Made by a program: the position numbers and the translations under genes
Assembly (NCBI RefSeq): GCF_041435015.1
Contig: NZ_CP107989.1
Span: 6,448,001-6,512,000, forward strand
Origin: Streptomyces canus
GTDB lineage: Bacteria > Actinomycetota > Actinomycetes > Streptomycetales > Streptomycetaceae
Length of the DNA stretch: 64,000 nucleotides
Direction: 5' to 3'
The notes under the pieces: generated by a model
The model's database searches: none
What the model was told of the DNA's origin: nothing
What the model saw: only the letters and a program-made list of their open reading frames with translations
Shown: piece by piece, positions 53,373 to 62,193 of the stretch
Numbering within the stretch: the stretch's first letter is position 1
Layout: each line of letters begins with the position of its first letter

Positions 53373-53762
53373 ATGAACATAAAGCACCCGAGGGCCTTTA
53401 TCAGTTTCCGCCTGGAAGATCGCTGGGCTAGGGACTTCCTCAAAGAGCACGCACGGAACTCCGACAACGAGGTCGAGTTCATCGACTACTCCATTCAGGA
53501 TCCAATCGATTCGTCATGGAGGACGCAATGCAAACTGCGAATTTCCCAGACGAATGGAACGATCGTCTTGATCGGCGCGACCACGTACGAGTCTGAGCCA
53601 GTGGAATGGGAGATCAAGCAAACCCTTGAGCAAGGTCACCACATTTTCGGAATACAGGTGATCGACAGAGAGACGCATCCAATCCCCAAAGGCCTCCCTC
53701 CGGAAAGCGTGATTCGCTGGGATTTTGAGACGATTTCATCAAGGCTCTCAACATGGATGTGA
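53373..53762 (+). CDS. ThsB-like TIR protein (MTH538/DUF1863 family)
   Basis: 129 residues from the ATG at 53373 (GAGAGGCGAGGT). A single-domain TIR-like fold: HPRAFISFRLEDRWARDFLK, DPIDSSWRTQCKLRIS, TIVLIGATTYESEPVEWEIK and GHHIFGIQVI. Glu80 in VEWEIKQ aligns with the catalytic Glu of ThsB (RYEIMKS, as I recall it). In Thoeris systems ThsB senses phage and makes a cyclic ADP-ribose isomer that activates an effector. No ThsA (SIR2-SLOG) gene is present; the next gene, three bases downstream, is the probable effector. Confidence 0.85.
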   Translation: MNIKHPRAFISFRLEDRWARDFLKEHARNSDNEVEFIDYSIQDPIDSSWRTQCKLRISQTNGTIVLIGATTYESEPVEWEIKQTLEQGHHIFGIQVIDRETHPIPKGLPPESVIRWDFETISSRLSTWM

Positions 53763-53765
53763 TCA

Positions 53766-54569
53766 GTGAATTATCTTGAACAGGTAGCGACGTACATTCA
53801 AGCCGAGATCCCCGCTACAGCTTTACCGCCTGGCGACGTAGACGACTTGCTAAACATGTATGCGGCCCTCGCTTTGGCCAAGGGTGTGGACGTCATTGCT
53901 TCAGACGTACATGATGTCTGGAGTGCCTGGCAGATGAGAACTAACCCATCTCACGCATCTCTGCTCCCTTACGATCAACTCTCGCCATCAGCGCAGCAGC
54001 AGGATGCTGTCTACGTTCTGGCTATTCGGAAGGTAGCGGAACGGCTGGCAGGTCAGGATCGGGTTGCTCAGGCCTTGGTTCCGTACGGACCCCCAGCAAG
54101 AGAGGAGGATAAGGAGCGGCTCTTCGAATTGTACAAAATCATGGTGGAGAGCTCGGAAGGGCTTGTAAGTCGCCGCCAGGGTGTGAATACTTTCTTCATC
54201 ACAGCGAACGGCGTGATACTGACCGGACTAGGTTTCTTCATTAAAGCGGGCGGCAGCCAGATACTAAAGTCTATTGGCGTCCTCGTCATTGCCTTGACGG
54301 GGCTTATTCTCGCCCACGCCTGGCGAAGTCTTATTGTTTCATTCGGTCAACTGAATACCGGGAAATTCGCTGTAATTAATCGACTTGAGCGATATCTTCC
54401 TGCTGCCATCTTTTACTCAGAGTGGGAGGCTCTCGAGCGGGGCCAGAACCCCAAAGTCTACCGTTCCTTCACGTCGCGCGAGATCTGGGCGCCCTACCTA
54501 CTGACCGCCCTTTATGGTCTCGCGACTGTGGGTGCTTCCCTGGTCGCCCTCGGTCTATGGAAGCCCTGA
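53766..54569 (+). CDS. membrane protein with ryanodine-receptor-like N-terminus (putative effector)
   Basis: 267 residues from a GTG three bases after the TIR stop. Residues 44-93 (SDVHDVWSAWQMRTNPSHAS, LLPYDQLSPSAQQQD) resemble the RyR domain repeat (H-x-x-W ... L-x-P-Y-D-x-L ... D). Residues about 142-160, 168-186 and 242-263 are hydrophobic helices. The region LYKIMVESSEGLVSRRQGVN, TFFITANGVILTGLGFF resembles SLATT/RipA-type membrane proteins predicted to form pores. Inference: the TIR product binds the RyR-like domain and opens or assembles the membrane part to kill the infected cell. The family is not confirmed. Confidence 0.75.
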   Translation: MNYLEQVATYIQAEIPATALPPGDVDDLLNMYAALALAKGVDVIASDVHDVWSAWQMRTNPSHASLLPYDQLSPSAQQQDAVYVLAIRKVAERLAGQDRVAQALVPYGPPAREEDKERLFELYKIMVESSEGLVSRRQGVNTFFITANGVILTGLGFFIKAGGSQILKSIGVLVIALTGLILAHAWRSLIVSFGQLNTGKFAVINRLERYLPAAIFYSEWEALERGQNPKVYRSFTSREIWAPYLLTALYGLATVGASLVALGLWKP

Positions 54570-54600
54570 AGCGAAGGTCGGCGGAGTCTTAATGACCGAG

Positions 54601-54813
54601 TCAACCCTTTGGGGTGTCGGTGCCTTCTTCCCATCCCCACTCGTGGCGGCAGTCAGCGCAGGTGAGGTATGTGGGCACTGACTCTGACGTGCTGTGCGCT
54701 ATGCGGAAGAGCTCGTCCTCGTCTGTGGTGGTGCGCACGAACACGGTCAGGACGCGGTCTGTTGCTGCGCCGCAGCGAGGGCATGGCGTGGGCGGATGAG
54801 GGCGTGGACGCAT
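54601..54813 (-). CDS. small zinc-ribbon protein
   Basis: 70 residues from the ATG at 54813 (GCAGGTGATC). Two CxxC pairs (PCPRCGAATDR and LTCADCRHEWGW) form a zinc ribbon around a beta-rich middle (VLTVFVRTTTDEDELFRI). No partner domain. It may bind nucleic acid or be a small accessory of the element; longer upstream starts run into the IS110 copy. Confidence 0.7.
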   Translation of the reverse strand: MRPRPHPPTPCPRCGAATDRVLTVFVRTTTDEDELFRIAHSTSESVPTYLTCADCRHEWGWEEGTDTPKG

Positions 54814-54900
54814 GATCACCTGCTCGGTTGGCTGCTCGAACAAGGTAGTCAATGCCCTGTGAGCGCTGCAGGTGATCGGGAGGGTGAGCTTCATCCCGGG

Positions 54901-56114
54901 TCAGGCCGCTGTGTTTGTCTGGGCCTGCGGTGGTGGCGCGGTGGTGAAAGGGCGGTTGTCGCGGAGGAGGGCCCACAGGACGTCGACGCGTCGGCGGGCG
55001 AGGGCGATGACGGCGGAGATGTGTTGGTGGCCCTCGGCTCGTTTCTTGAGGTAGTAGGTGCGGTTGGGGCCGTCGCGGATGATGCTGGTCTGGGCGGAGA
55101 GGTAGAAGACGCGGCGTAAGCGGCGGCTGTAGCGCTGCGGGCGGTGCAGGTTGCCGGTGCGGCGTCCGGAGTCCTTGGCGACCGGGACCAGACCGGCGGC
55201 GGAGGCGAGGTGACCGGCGTCGGGGTAGCTCGCCAGGTCACCTGCGGCGACGAGGAACTCAGCCCCCAGGATTGGTCCCATGCCGGGCATCGACTCGATG
55301 ATGGCGGCCTGCGGATGGGCGTGGAAGGCGTCGCGGATCTGCCGGTCGAGTTGCTTGAGCCGGTCGTCCAGGGCCAGGACCTGTTGGGCGAGGTCTGCGG
55401 TGATGCTGGCCGCAGTGCCCTGGCCTGGGAGGGTGATGCGCTGGGCCTGGGCGGCTGTGAGAGCGGTCGTGGCCACAGTGTCGGGGTGGCGTACGCCCCG
55501 GGTGGCGAGCCAGCGAGTGAGGCGGGTTTGGCCGCAGCGGCGCAGGGCGGCGGGGGTCTGGTAGCCGGTGAGCAGGACGAGGGCGCCCTTGTGGTCGCGT
55601 AGTCGACGGCTGCTTCCAGGGCCGGGCTGATGCCGGTGAGTACGTCGTGGAGGCGGTTGAGCAGGCGAACCCGGTCGGCGATCAGGTCGGACCGGTGCGC
55701 GGTGAGCAGGGCCAGGTCTGCGACCGGGTCCGTTCGCACCTCGACGGGGGTGAAGTCCCGTCGCAGACGGGCGGTGTCGGCGATGACGTAGGCGTCGCGG
55801 GCGTCGGTCTTGGCCTCGCCGCGGTAGGCGCCGGCCATGAGGTTGACCGTCCGGCCGGGCACGTAGACGACCCGTTGGCCGTGCGATGCGAGCAAAGCAA
55901 GCAGCAGAGCGGAGGGGGTGCCGGTGATGTCCACGGCCCAGTCCACGCGGTCGGCCAGGCGGAGGACTTCATCGAGGCCGGCCAGGAGATCAGCCTCGTC
56001 GTTGCGGATCTTCTTGTTCCACACCGCTGTTCCGGTGTCGTCGACGGCGACCCACCAGTGGTGGGCCTTGCTGGCGTCGATCCCGACCCATAAACGTGGC
56101 AACCGCGTGGTCAT
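54901..56114 (-). pseudogene. IS110 family transposase, frameshifted
   Basis: The N-terminal RuvC-like part is intact from the ATG at 56114: WVGIDASKAHHWWVAVDDTG, VDITGTPSALLLALLASHG, EAKTDARDAYVIADTARLRR. Near 55590-55600 the frame is lost (ends AAVDYATTRAPS); a missing C would restore ATHKGALVLLTGYQTP. The C-terminal part continues in another frame to 54901: SMPGMGPILGAEFLVAAG and the Ser-bearing HLASAAGLVPVAKDSG. One single-base deletion therefore explains the defect. No full catalytic protein can be made unless ribosomes shift. Confidence 0.88.
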
Positions 56115-56560
56115 GAGCGTCTCCTCGGCTTCGGGTGCGTGCCGGTCCGGTCCGAGGAACACCCGCCGTCAGCTCCGTAAGCAGCGATCAATGCGCAGAT
56201 CTCAATCAGCGGCCAGGCGTCCCGAAGAGCGGGGCGGCCACTCCACCGGAGCCACCGGGGGCAAGCGACTTTAGAGCCACACCCCACTCTTCCGGACCGC
56301 CAAACAACTTACGGAGCGACTTTGGCCGGGAGCTGCTTTGGCGCGAGTGATCATGGCCCCGTAAGCTTCCGGCGAGTCGGGCAGTCTGTGGACCTGCCCG
56401 CTAAAGCACGACGTTGGGGCCATGATCTTAGAGGCTCGCCCCAAAGTGGCTGCCTAATCCGTGGAGCCGACCGCCCAGCCACAGAGGGTGTCTCCTACCT
56501 TCTGCCCACAGCCGCCGAGCGCGCCGCAGAGGCGGCGCGCGCCCGCGCCGTGCGCGGTCC
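56115..56560. other. 446-bp non-coding region: IS110 5' end and truncated-integrase border
   Basis: The part near 56115-56340 corresponds to the non-coding end upstream of the IS110 recombinase, where bridge-RNA genes lie in IS110-group elements. A perfect 12-bp inverted repeat (GATCATGGCCCC at 56349-56360, complement at 56416-56427) with a 55-bp spacer lies between it and the integrase fragment. The exact IS end cannot be fixed by eye. No ORF is convincing. Confidence 0.5.
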
Positions 56561-57244
56561 TTGCTGAATGCGGACCAGGCGGCGGCTCTCCTCGACTGGG
56601 TCCGGCGCCGGCCGCGTGGAGGAAGGCGGCTGCACGCGTTCTTCGCCACGCTGTACTACTGCGGTCTGCGGCCGGAGGAAGCCGTAGCCATGCGAGTGGA
56701 AGACGTGACGATTCCCGGCCCCGACGCCCAGGATCAGTGGTGCGAGCTGCTGATCCACACGGCGACTCCGGAGGTCGGCAAGCAGTGGACCGACACCGGA
56801 GAGATCCACGAGGAACGTGACCTGAAGGGCCGTGCCGAAGGCGAGACGCGCACCGCGCCGGGGCATCCCGCCCTGACGCGCATCCTGCGACAGCACATCG
56901 AGGACGAACAGCTCAAGCCGGGGGATCTGTTGTTCCAGGGGGAGACGGGCGGCATCCTCGCGGGTTCGGTCATCCGCCGGGCCTGGCGCAGTGCGCGCAA
57001 GGCCGTCTTGCCCCCGCACGTCTTCGAGTCGCCCACGGGCAAGCGGGTGTACGACAACCGGCACACCCGCCTTACCAAGTGGCTTAACGACGGCATCCCG
57101 CCCGCCCAGGTGGCCGAGTGGGCCGGCAACAGCGTCCCCGTGCTGCTTGCCACCTACGCCCGGTGCGTCGACGGGCAGCTGCCGGACTTGAAGAAGCGTC
57201 TCGAAGCCGCCGGAGACCTCCCCGAGCCGCCCGACGCTGGTTGA
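56561..57244 (+). pseudogene. tyrosine recombinase/integrase, 5'-truncated
   Basis: 227 residues of open frame, covering the catalytic domain only. Box I Arg lies in FATLYYCGLRPEEAVAMRVE; box II has DNRHTRLTKWLNDGIPPAQV; the nucleophile Tyr is in VLLATYARCVDGQ. The usual N-terminal SAM-like core-binding domain is missing. Upstream sequence in all three frames has no integrase similarity, so the 5' part was lost, perhaps when IS110 arrived. The frame opens only with a TTG lacking a ribosome site. It lies about 180 bp from the intact tRNA-Arg, its presumed target. Confidence 0.85.
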
Positions 57245-57419
57245 TCTTCAGCCAAATAACTTCGACACGTATTCGACACGGCCACCCGCAAAAACCCGGT
57301 GACAGCCGGACAGCCCCGGAGCCCTCCCATGATCGTCAGGGGAGTGCCCGGGGCTTTGTCGTACCGAGCGATACTCGCTCTGAGCAGCAAAAACGCCCTC
57401 CCGATGGGAGGGCGGAGAC

Positions 57420-57471
57420 TTGCGCCCCCGGCAGGACTCGAACCTGCGGCCAAGCGCTTAGAAGGCGCCTG
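57420..57471 (-). repeat. att site inside tRNA-Arg, right boundary of integrated element
   Basis: The same 52 bp as 48489-48540. It covers the 3' part of the tRNA through the anticodon stem, so the attachment core lies in the 3' half of the tRNA, as for most tyrosine integrases of actinobacterial elements. Confidence 0.9.
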
Positions 57472-57495
57472 CTCTATCCACTGAGCTACGGGGGC
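57423..57495 (-). tRNA. tRNA-Arg (anticodon TCT)
   Basis: 73 nt. The 7-bp acceptor (GCCCCCG/CGGGGGC), D arm GCTC-AGTGGATAGA-GCA, anticodon loop with TCT (CGCCTTCTAAGCG) and T arm CAGG-TTCGAGT-CCTG are all clear. CCA is not encoded. It reads AGA codons, which are rare in this genome. It is the integration target of the element to its left. Confidence 0.95.
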
Positions 57496-57818
57496 CGGGT
57501 GTGGTGGCCTCTGTCTTGGGGTGCCCGGGTGTGGGCCGGTCCGTGACGCTGCCGGGGACAAGGATAGGGCTCCCGCGTCCTTGTCCCTGTTGCTTCGCCT
57601 CCGTGGCTCGATGTGGAGGTTCAGTGAAGCGGTCCTGATAATCGCAGGCAGGTACGAATCGTGCACCGCTTTTGGCGCCTTGCGCCCCGGGTGTTGTGCA
57701 CTCGTTATGCCTGGACTGTGCCCGTGTCCCAGTCGCCCCTTCCGTCCGATGTGTTCCGTCGGCGCGCAGACATGCTCATATGCTTCAGAATTCCCCTAAA
57801 ATTGGGCATTCTTCACAT
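57496..57818. other. 323-bp intergenic region: tRNA and dynamin-operon promoters
   Basis: No gene. The tRNA promoter should lie just right of 57495 on the minus strand. A TAAAAT hexamer at 57797-57802, about 20 bp before the dynA-like GTG and with no Shine-Dalgarno motif after it, hints at a short or leaderless transcript. Confidence 0.4.
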
Positions 57819-59426
57819 GTGGTGACCTTGGACGTACGGCCTCAGCTGCTCGACGCACTTTCCGCCCTGCGCGACCGTGTCGCCGCCGCACGCTTTCCGC
57901 TGCCCCTGCCGGGGGCCCCACGCGCGCGTGCCAACCGCGACGAACTGCTCGCCCAGCTCGACGACTATCTGGTGCCCCGGTTGAGGGACCCCGAAGCGCC
58001 GCTGCTGGCCGTGGTGGGCGGTTCCACCGGCGCCGGCAAGTCGACCCTCGTCAACTCCCTTGTGGGACGGCGGGTGAGCGAGGCGGGCGTGCTGCGGCCG
58101 ACCACGCGGACACCCGTGCTGGTCTGCCATCCGGAGGACCATCACTGGTTCAGCGGAATGCGCGTACTGCCCGACCTCACGCGCGTGTGGGTGCCTCAAC
58201 AGGAGGCGGGGGACGAGCTCCTGCTGCCCGGCGAGGACCCCACGCGCGTGCTCCGCATCGAGACCGCCGACACCCTCCCGCCAGGCCTCGCACTCCTGGA
58301 CGCCCCCGACGTCGACTCCCTGGTCGCCGACAACCGCGTCCTCGCCGCAGAGCTGATCTGCGCGGCGGACGTCTGGATCATGGTCACCACGGCCGCCCGC
58401 TACGCCGACGCGGTCCCCTGGCATCTCCTGCGCACCGCCAAGGAGTACGACGCCACGCTGGTGACCGTGCTCGACCGGGTGCCGCACCAGGTCGTCTCCG
58501 AGGTCTCGCGGCAGTACGGCGCCCTGCTCACCAAGGCGGGCCTCGGCGACGTGCCCCGGTTCACGGTGCCGGAGCTGCCCGAGTCGGCCTGGGGCGGCGG
58601 GCTGCTGCCGGCCACCGCCGTGGCGTCCCTTCGGACCTGGCTCGTCCACCAGGTGCAGGACCCCGCGGCCCGGCGGTACGCCGTCGCCCGTACGGCCCGC
58701 GGTGTGCTTGCCTCCCTCAAGTCCCGGATGCCCGAGCTGGCCGGCGCGGCCGCCGCCCAGTACGCGGCCGCGCTGCGGCTCACGGCCGCCGTCGAGGGGG
58801 CGTACGACAGTGAGTACGCTCGCGTGCGGGGGCGGCTGCAGGCCGGTGCCGTGCTCGCCGGTGACGCCCTCAAGCGCTGGCGGGCCTTCCCCCTGGACTG
58901 CACCGCCGCGGAGCTCCTGGACGCCCTCGTGGAGAGCCTGGGCGCCCTGCTGCTGTGCTCGGTGACCGCCGCCGACGAGCGCGTCGACGAGGCCTGGCGG
59001 CGCGAACCGGCCGCGGCCGCGCCGGAACTGACGGGCCGCGACCCGGCCCCGGAGAGCGCCGAGCACCGGATCGGGATGGCCGTACGGCGCTGGCGGCGGG
59101 AGCTGGAGGAGTACGCCGAGGAGGAGATCCGCGACCTCGACCGCGGGGTCGCGCCCGACCCGGAGACGGTTGCCGCCCTCGTCGCCACCGCGCTGCTCGG
59201 CGGACGCCGGGCGCGGGTCGCCGGTGAGGGGCTCGCCGAGCGGATCGGCGCCCACGGAGCCCTGCGGTTGCGCGACCGGGGCGGACGGCTGCTCGCCGAG
59301 CACCTCGACCGGGTCGTGCACACCGAACGCGAGCGCCGGCTCGCCCCGCTCGACGCACTCGACGTACACCCCGAACCCCAGGCCGAACTCATCGCCGCGC
59401 TGTCCGTACTGCAGAAGGAGAGGTGA
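57819..59426 (+). CDS. dynA: dynamin-like GTPase (DynA-like), first gene of pair
   Basis: 535 residues from the GTG at 57819 (GTG 57822 or ATG 57780 are alternatives; none has a clear ribosome site). P-loop [17 protein letters not shown] near residue 67, a switch region with RPTTRTP, G3 as LLDAPDVDS, and G4 as TVLDRVP, less canonical than N/TKxD. The C-terminal half is helical with Glu/Arg-rich segments ([20 protein letters not shown]). In S. venezuelae, DynA and DynB stabilise sporulation septa with FtsZ and SepF. It ends three bases before the second GTPase. Confidence 0.85.
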   Translation: MVTLDVRPQLLDALSALRDRVAAARFPLPLPGAPRARANRDELLAQLDDYLVPRLRDPEAPLLAVVGGSTGAGKSTLVNSLVGRRVSEAGVLRPTTRTPVLVCHPEDHHWFSGMRVLPDLTRVWVPQQEAGDELLLPGEDPTRVLRIETADTLPPGLALLDAPDVDSLVADNRVLAAELICAADVWIMVTTAARYADAVPWHLLRTAKEYDATLVTVLDRVPHQVVSEVSRQYGALLTKAGLGDVPRFTVPELPESAWGGGLLPATAVASLRTWLVHQVQDPAARRYAVARTARGVLASLKSRMPELAGAAAAQYAAALRLTAAVEGAYDSEYARVRGRLQAGAVLAGDALKRWRAFPLDCTAAELLDALVESLGALLLCSVTAADERVDEAWRREPAAAAPELTGRDPAPESAEHRIGMAVRRWRRELEEYAEEEIRDLDRGVAPDPETVAALVATALLGGRRARVAGEGLAERIGAHGALRLRDRGGRLLAEHLDRVVHTERERRLAPLDALDVHPEPQAELIAALSVLQKER

Positions 59427-59429
59427 CCG

Positions 59430-61454
59430 ATGACCGCCGTCACGGATCAGGACCACACGGAGCAGGCGGGGAACGCCGTATCGAGGCAATCGGGGGAATC
59501 GGTGGACGGGGGGAAGCCGGTCGAGGAGCCCTTGCCGGAGGCCGATGTCGAGGTGGAGCCGGAGGGCGAGGACGAGCACGCACGCGTGGAGACGGTGTCG
59601 GGGCCGGAGAGCGGTCCTGAGCAGGACCAGGAGGGGAACGTGAGCGAGGCTCCGGGTCGTGCGCCCGCCGACGGTCACGCGCGCGTGGGGGCGGGGCGCG
59701 ATCGTAGGGAGGCCGGTAGCGGCTCCCCGGAGCCGGTCGACGCAGCTGCCCCCGCTGACGGCGACTCCGCGGACGCCTGGGACGACGGGCTCATCGCGCG
59801 CCGGGTCACCGCCGAGACCGAGCAGGCCGCCGTGATGGAGGCCCGTGGGCTCAACGCACCGCCTGCCGCCCCGCTCACCTACGACGGCCCTCTGCATTCC
59901 CGTCTGGACGCGCTGCGGGAGCTGGTCGGGCTCTCGCGGGCCCGACTCGACAGCCGCACGCTCGCCGAAGCCGGCCAGGTCCTGGACGAGGCGGCTGCCC
60001 GGCGCCGGCTCTCCGGGCAGCACACCGTCGTCGCCATCGCCGGTGCGACGGGCAGTGGCAAGTCGCAGCTGTTCAACTCGCTCGCCGGAGTGGCCATCTC
60101 GGAGACCGGCGTACGCCGGCCCACCACGGCCGCGCCGATCGCGTGCAGTTGGAGCGACGGTTCGGCCAGTCTCATCGAACGGCTCGGCATCCCGCCCCGG
60201 CTGCGGCGGCGCCCTGTGCAGAGCGCCGAGTCGGAGGCCCAGCTGCGCGGGCTCGTCCTGGTCGACCTGCCCGACCACGACTCGGCGGCCGTCCAGCACC
60301 GCGAGCACGTGGACCGGATCCTGGCGCTCGTCGACGCCGTCATCTGGGTCGTCGACCCCGAGAAGTACGCCGACGCGATCCTGCACGAGCGCTATCTGCG
60401 GCCCATGGCGGGCCACGCGGAGGTCATGTTCGTCGTCCTCAACCAGGTCGACCGGCTGCCCGGGGAGGCCGCCGAGCAGGTCCTCGACGATCTACGGCGG
60501 CTGCTGGACGAGGACGGGATCGCCCTCGGGGAGTACGGCGAGCCGGGCGCCACGGTGCTCGCGCTGTCGGCGCTCACCGGGGACGGCGTCGGTGAACTGC
60601 GGGAGGCACTCGGCCACTTCGTGACGGAGCGCGGAGCTCCCGCGCGGCGGATCGCGGCCGATGTGGACGCGGCGGCGTGGCGGCTTCGGCCCGTCTACGC
60701 GACGGGCCGGCGCACCGGGCTGAGCGAGCAGGCGCGCGACGACTTCGCCGCCCGGCTCGCGGACGCGGTGGGGGCCACCGCGGCGGGCGAGGCGGCCGAA
60801 CGCGCCTGGCTGCGCAACGCCAACCGCGCGTGCGGGACACCTTGGTTGCGGCTGTGGCGCTGGTTCGAGGACCGCCGCGAACCTTCCACGGGACGGATGC
60901 CGGTGCGTGCCCAGCCCGACGAGGAGGCGACCGCGCGCCAGCGTGTGGAGCAGGCCGTACGGACGCTCGCCGACCGGGCCTCGGCGGGGCTGCCCGCGCC
61001 GTGGGCGCAGGCGGTGCGCGAGGCGGCCGTACGTGGCTCCCAGGGGCTGCCCGAGGCGCTGGACCAGCTGACGGCCCGAGCCGGGCTGCCACCGGGCCGC
61101 CCGCCGCGTCCGGGCTGGTGGCCGGTGGCCGTACTGGCGCAGGCGTCCATGACGCTCCTTCAAATCGTCGGCGGGCTCTGGCTGGTGGGCCAGATCGTCG
61201 GGTTCATGGCGCCGAACCTGGGGGTCCCGGTGCTGCTGATGGTGGCCGGCATCATCGGCGGCCCGATCGTCGAGTGGAGCTGCCGGATGGCGGCACGGGG
61301 GCCTGCGCGGCGGTACGGCGTGGAGGCGGAACGGCGGCTGCGGGAGGCGGCGTCCGGGTGCGGGCGGGCGCGGGTGCTGGATCCGGTGGCGGCGGAGCTG
61401 CTGCGCTACCGGGAGGTCCGGGAGCAGTACGGCAGGGTCGTCGGGGTGGGGTGA
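59430..61454 (+). CDS. dynB: dynamin-like membrane GTPase (DynB-like)
   Basis: 674 residues with a strong AGAAGGAGAGGTGACCG ribosome site. Residues 1-130 are acidic and probably disordered. The GTPase has P-loop GATGSGKS (205-212), RPTTAAP, G3 as VDLPDHDS and G4 as VLNQVDRL. A long helical part leads to two membrane helices near 563-583 and 588-610 (LAQASMTLLQIVGGLWLVGQ; GVPVLLMVAGIIGG). It is the membrane-embedded partner in the sporulation division machine. The dynB name rests on the TM pair and adjacency to dynA and ssbB. Confidence 0.87.
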   Translation: MTAVTDQDHTEQAGNAVSRQSGESVDGGKPVEEPLPEADVEVEPEGEDEHARVETVSGPESGPEQDQEGNVSEAPGRAPADGHARVGAGRDRREAGSGSPEPVDAAAPADGDSADAWDDGLIARRVTAETEQAAVMEARGLNAPPAAPLTYDGPLHSRLDALRELVGLSRARLDSRTLAEAGQVLDEAAARRRLSGQHTVVAIAGATGSGKSQLFNSLAGVAISETGVRRPTTAAPIACSWSDGSASLIERLGIPPRLRRRPVQSAESEAQLRGLVLVDLPDHDSAAVQHREHVDRILALVDAVIWVVDPEKYADAILHERYLRPMAGHAEVMFVVLNQVDRLPGEAAEQVLDDLRRLLDEDGIALGEYGEPGATVLALSALTGDGVGELREALGHFVTERGAPARRIAADVDAAAWRLRPVYATGRRTGLSEQARDDFAARLADAVGATAAGEAAERAWLRNANRACGTPWLRLWRWFEDRREPSTGRMPVRAQPDEEATARQRVEQAVRTLADRASAGLPAPWAQAVREAAVRGSQGLPEALDQLTARAGLPPGRPPRPGWWPVAVLAQASMTLLQIVGGLWLVGQIVGFMAPNLGVPVLLMVAGIIGGPIVEWSCRMAARGPARRYGVEAERRLREAASGCGRARVLDPVAAELLRYREVREQYGRVVGVG

Positions 61455-61465
61455 AGGGCGTGACG

Positions 61466-61505
61466 GCAGTGGGGTGAGGGGTGAGGGGTGACGGGTGACG
61501 GGCGG
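61466..61505. repeat. short G-rich tandem repeat between dynB and ssbB
   Basis: About five copies of a 7-bp GGGGTGA/GGGGTGAC-type unit on the plus strand. It could form G-quadruplex structures on the non-template strand or vary in length between strains. Confidence 0.6.
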
Positions 61506-61695
61506 GTCTGTGGACCCGTTCCCTCGTTCGGGTGGCGGAGTTCTCCACAAGCCGTGGACCGTCCACAGGGCCCAGCGGGCTCGGCCCGGCGGAGGCAGTC
61601 TGGCTTCGCGGCCATCGCGGTGACGCGGTCGGCACGCAGACAGCAGCAGCCGTACGGGACGGGCCCGTACGCATGTCCGGGAGGGGATCCCAGCG

Positions 61696-62157
61696 ATGAA
61701 CGAGACGATGATCTGCGCGGTGGGCAACGTGGCGACACAGCCGGTGTACCGGGAGTTGGCCACGGGCGCGTCGGTGCGGTTCCGGCTGGCGGCGACCGCG
61801 CGCTATCTGGACCGCGAGAAGAACGAATGGACGGACGGGCACACCAACTTCTTCACGGTGTGGGCCAATCGCCAGCTCGCCACCAACGTGTCGGGGTCGA
61901 TCAACGTGGGTGATCCGGTGGTCGTCCACGGCAGGTTGAAGGTGCGCTCGGAAGGGCGCGAGGGGCAGCCGGCCTGGACCTCGGCCGACATCGACGCGGT
62001 GGCGATCGGCCACGACCTCGCGCGCGGCACCTCGGCCTTCCGACGCACACAGCGGCCGGAGAACACCGGCGCGTGTTCGTCCGCGCAGCCCGAACCGGTC
62101 TGGGAGACACCGCCTGGTGAGACCGCGGATCGACAGGAGGCGGTCGCGGTGACGTGA
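61696..62157 (+). CDS. ssbB: single-stranded DNA-binding protein (SsbB-like paralogue)
   Basis: 153 residues (GGAGGGGATCCCAGCG ribosome site). OB fold: MNETMICAVGNVATQPVYRE, RFRLAATARYLDREKNEW, FFTVWANRQLATNVSGSI, VVVHGRLKVRS. The C-terminal tail is short and does not end in the acidic DDDIPF motif that recruits partners in canonical SSB. This is as expected of the second Streptomyces paralogue SsbB, which is linked to chromosome segregation in sporulation. It lies 240 bp after dynB in the same direction. Confidence 0.92.
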   Translation: MNETMICAVGNVATQPVYRELATGASVRFRLAATARYLDREKNEWTDGHTNFFTVWANRQLATNVSGSINVGDPVVVHGRLKVRSEGREGQPAWTSADIDAVAIGHDLARGTSAFRRTQRPENTGACSSAQPEPVWETPPGETADRQEAVAVT

Positions 62158-62193
62158 CGTCGGTCGAGGGCGCGGAGACGCCGACCGAAGTGC

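Larger units (their letters stand above)
48489..57471. mobile_element. degenerate integrative element in tRNA-Arg(TCT)
   Basis: About 9 kb lies between two copies of a 52-bp sequence, one inside an intact tRNA-Arg gene. A tyrosine-integrase C-terminal half lies next to the intact tRNA, the usual position. No replication (repSA), transfer (tra) or excisionase genes are seen. Three IS elements interrupt it, so it looks immobile. Cargo: a membrane protein, a three-gene TIR-related set of lower GC, and a zinc-ribbon protein. Confidence 0.85.

Noticed and set aside
53373..54569. Canonical Thoeris system
   Set aside because: The TIR fits ThsB, but there is no SIR2-SLOG ThsA; the partner is a membrane protein, so it is listed as a variant candidate rather than Thoeris.
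55144..56093. Gly/Val-rich plus-strand frames opposite IS110
   Set aside because: Antisense to a recognisable transposase; no independent signal.
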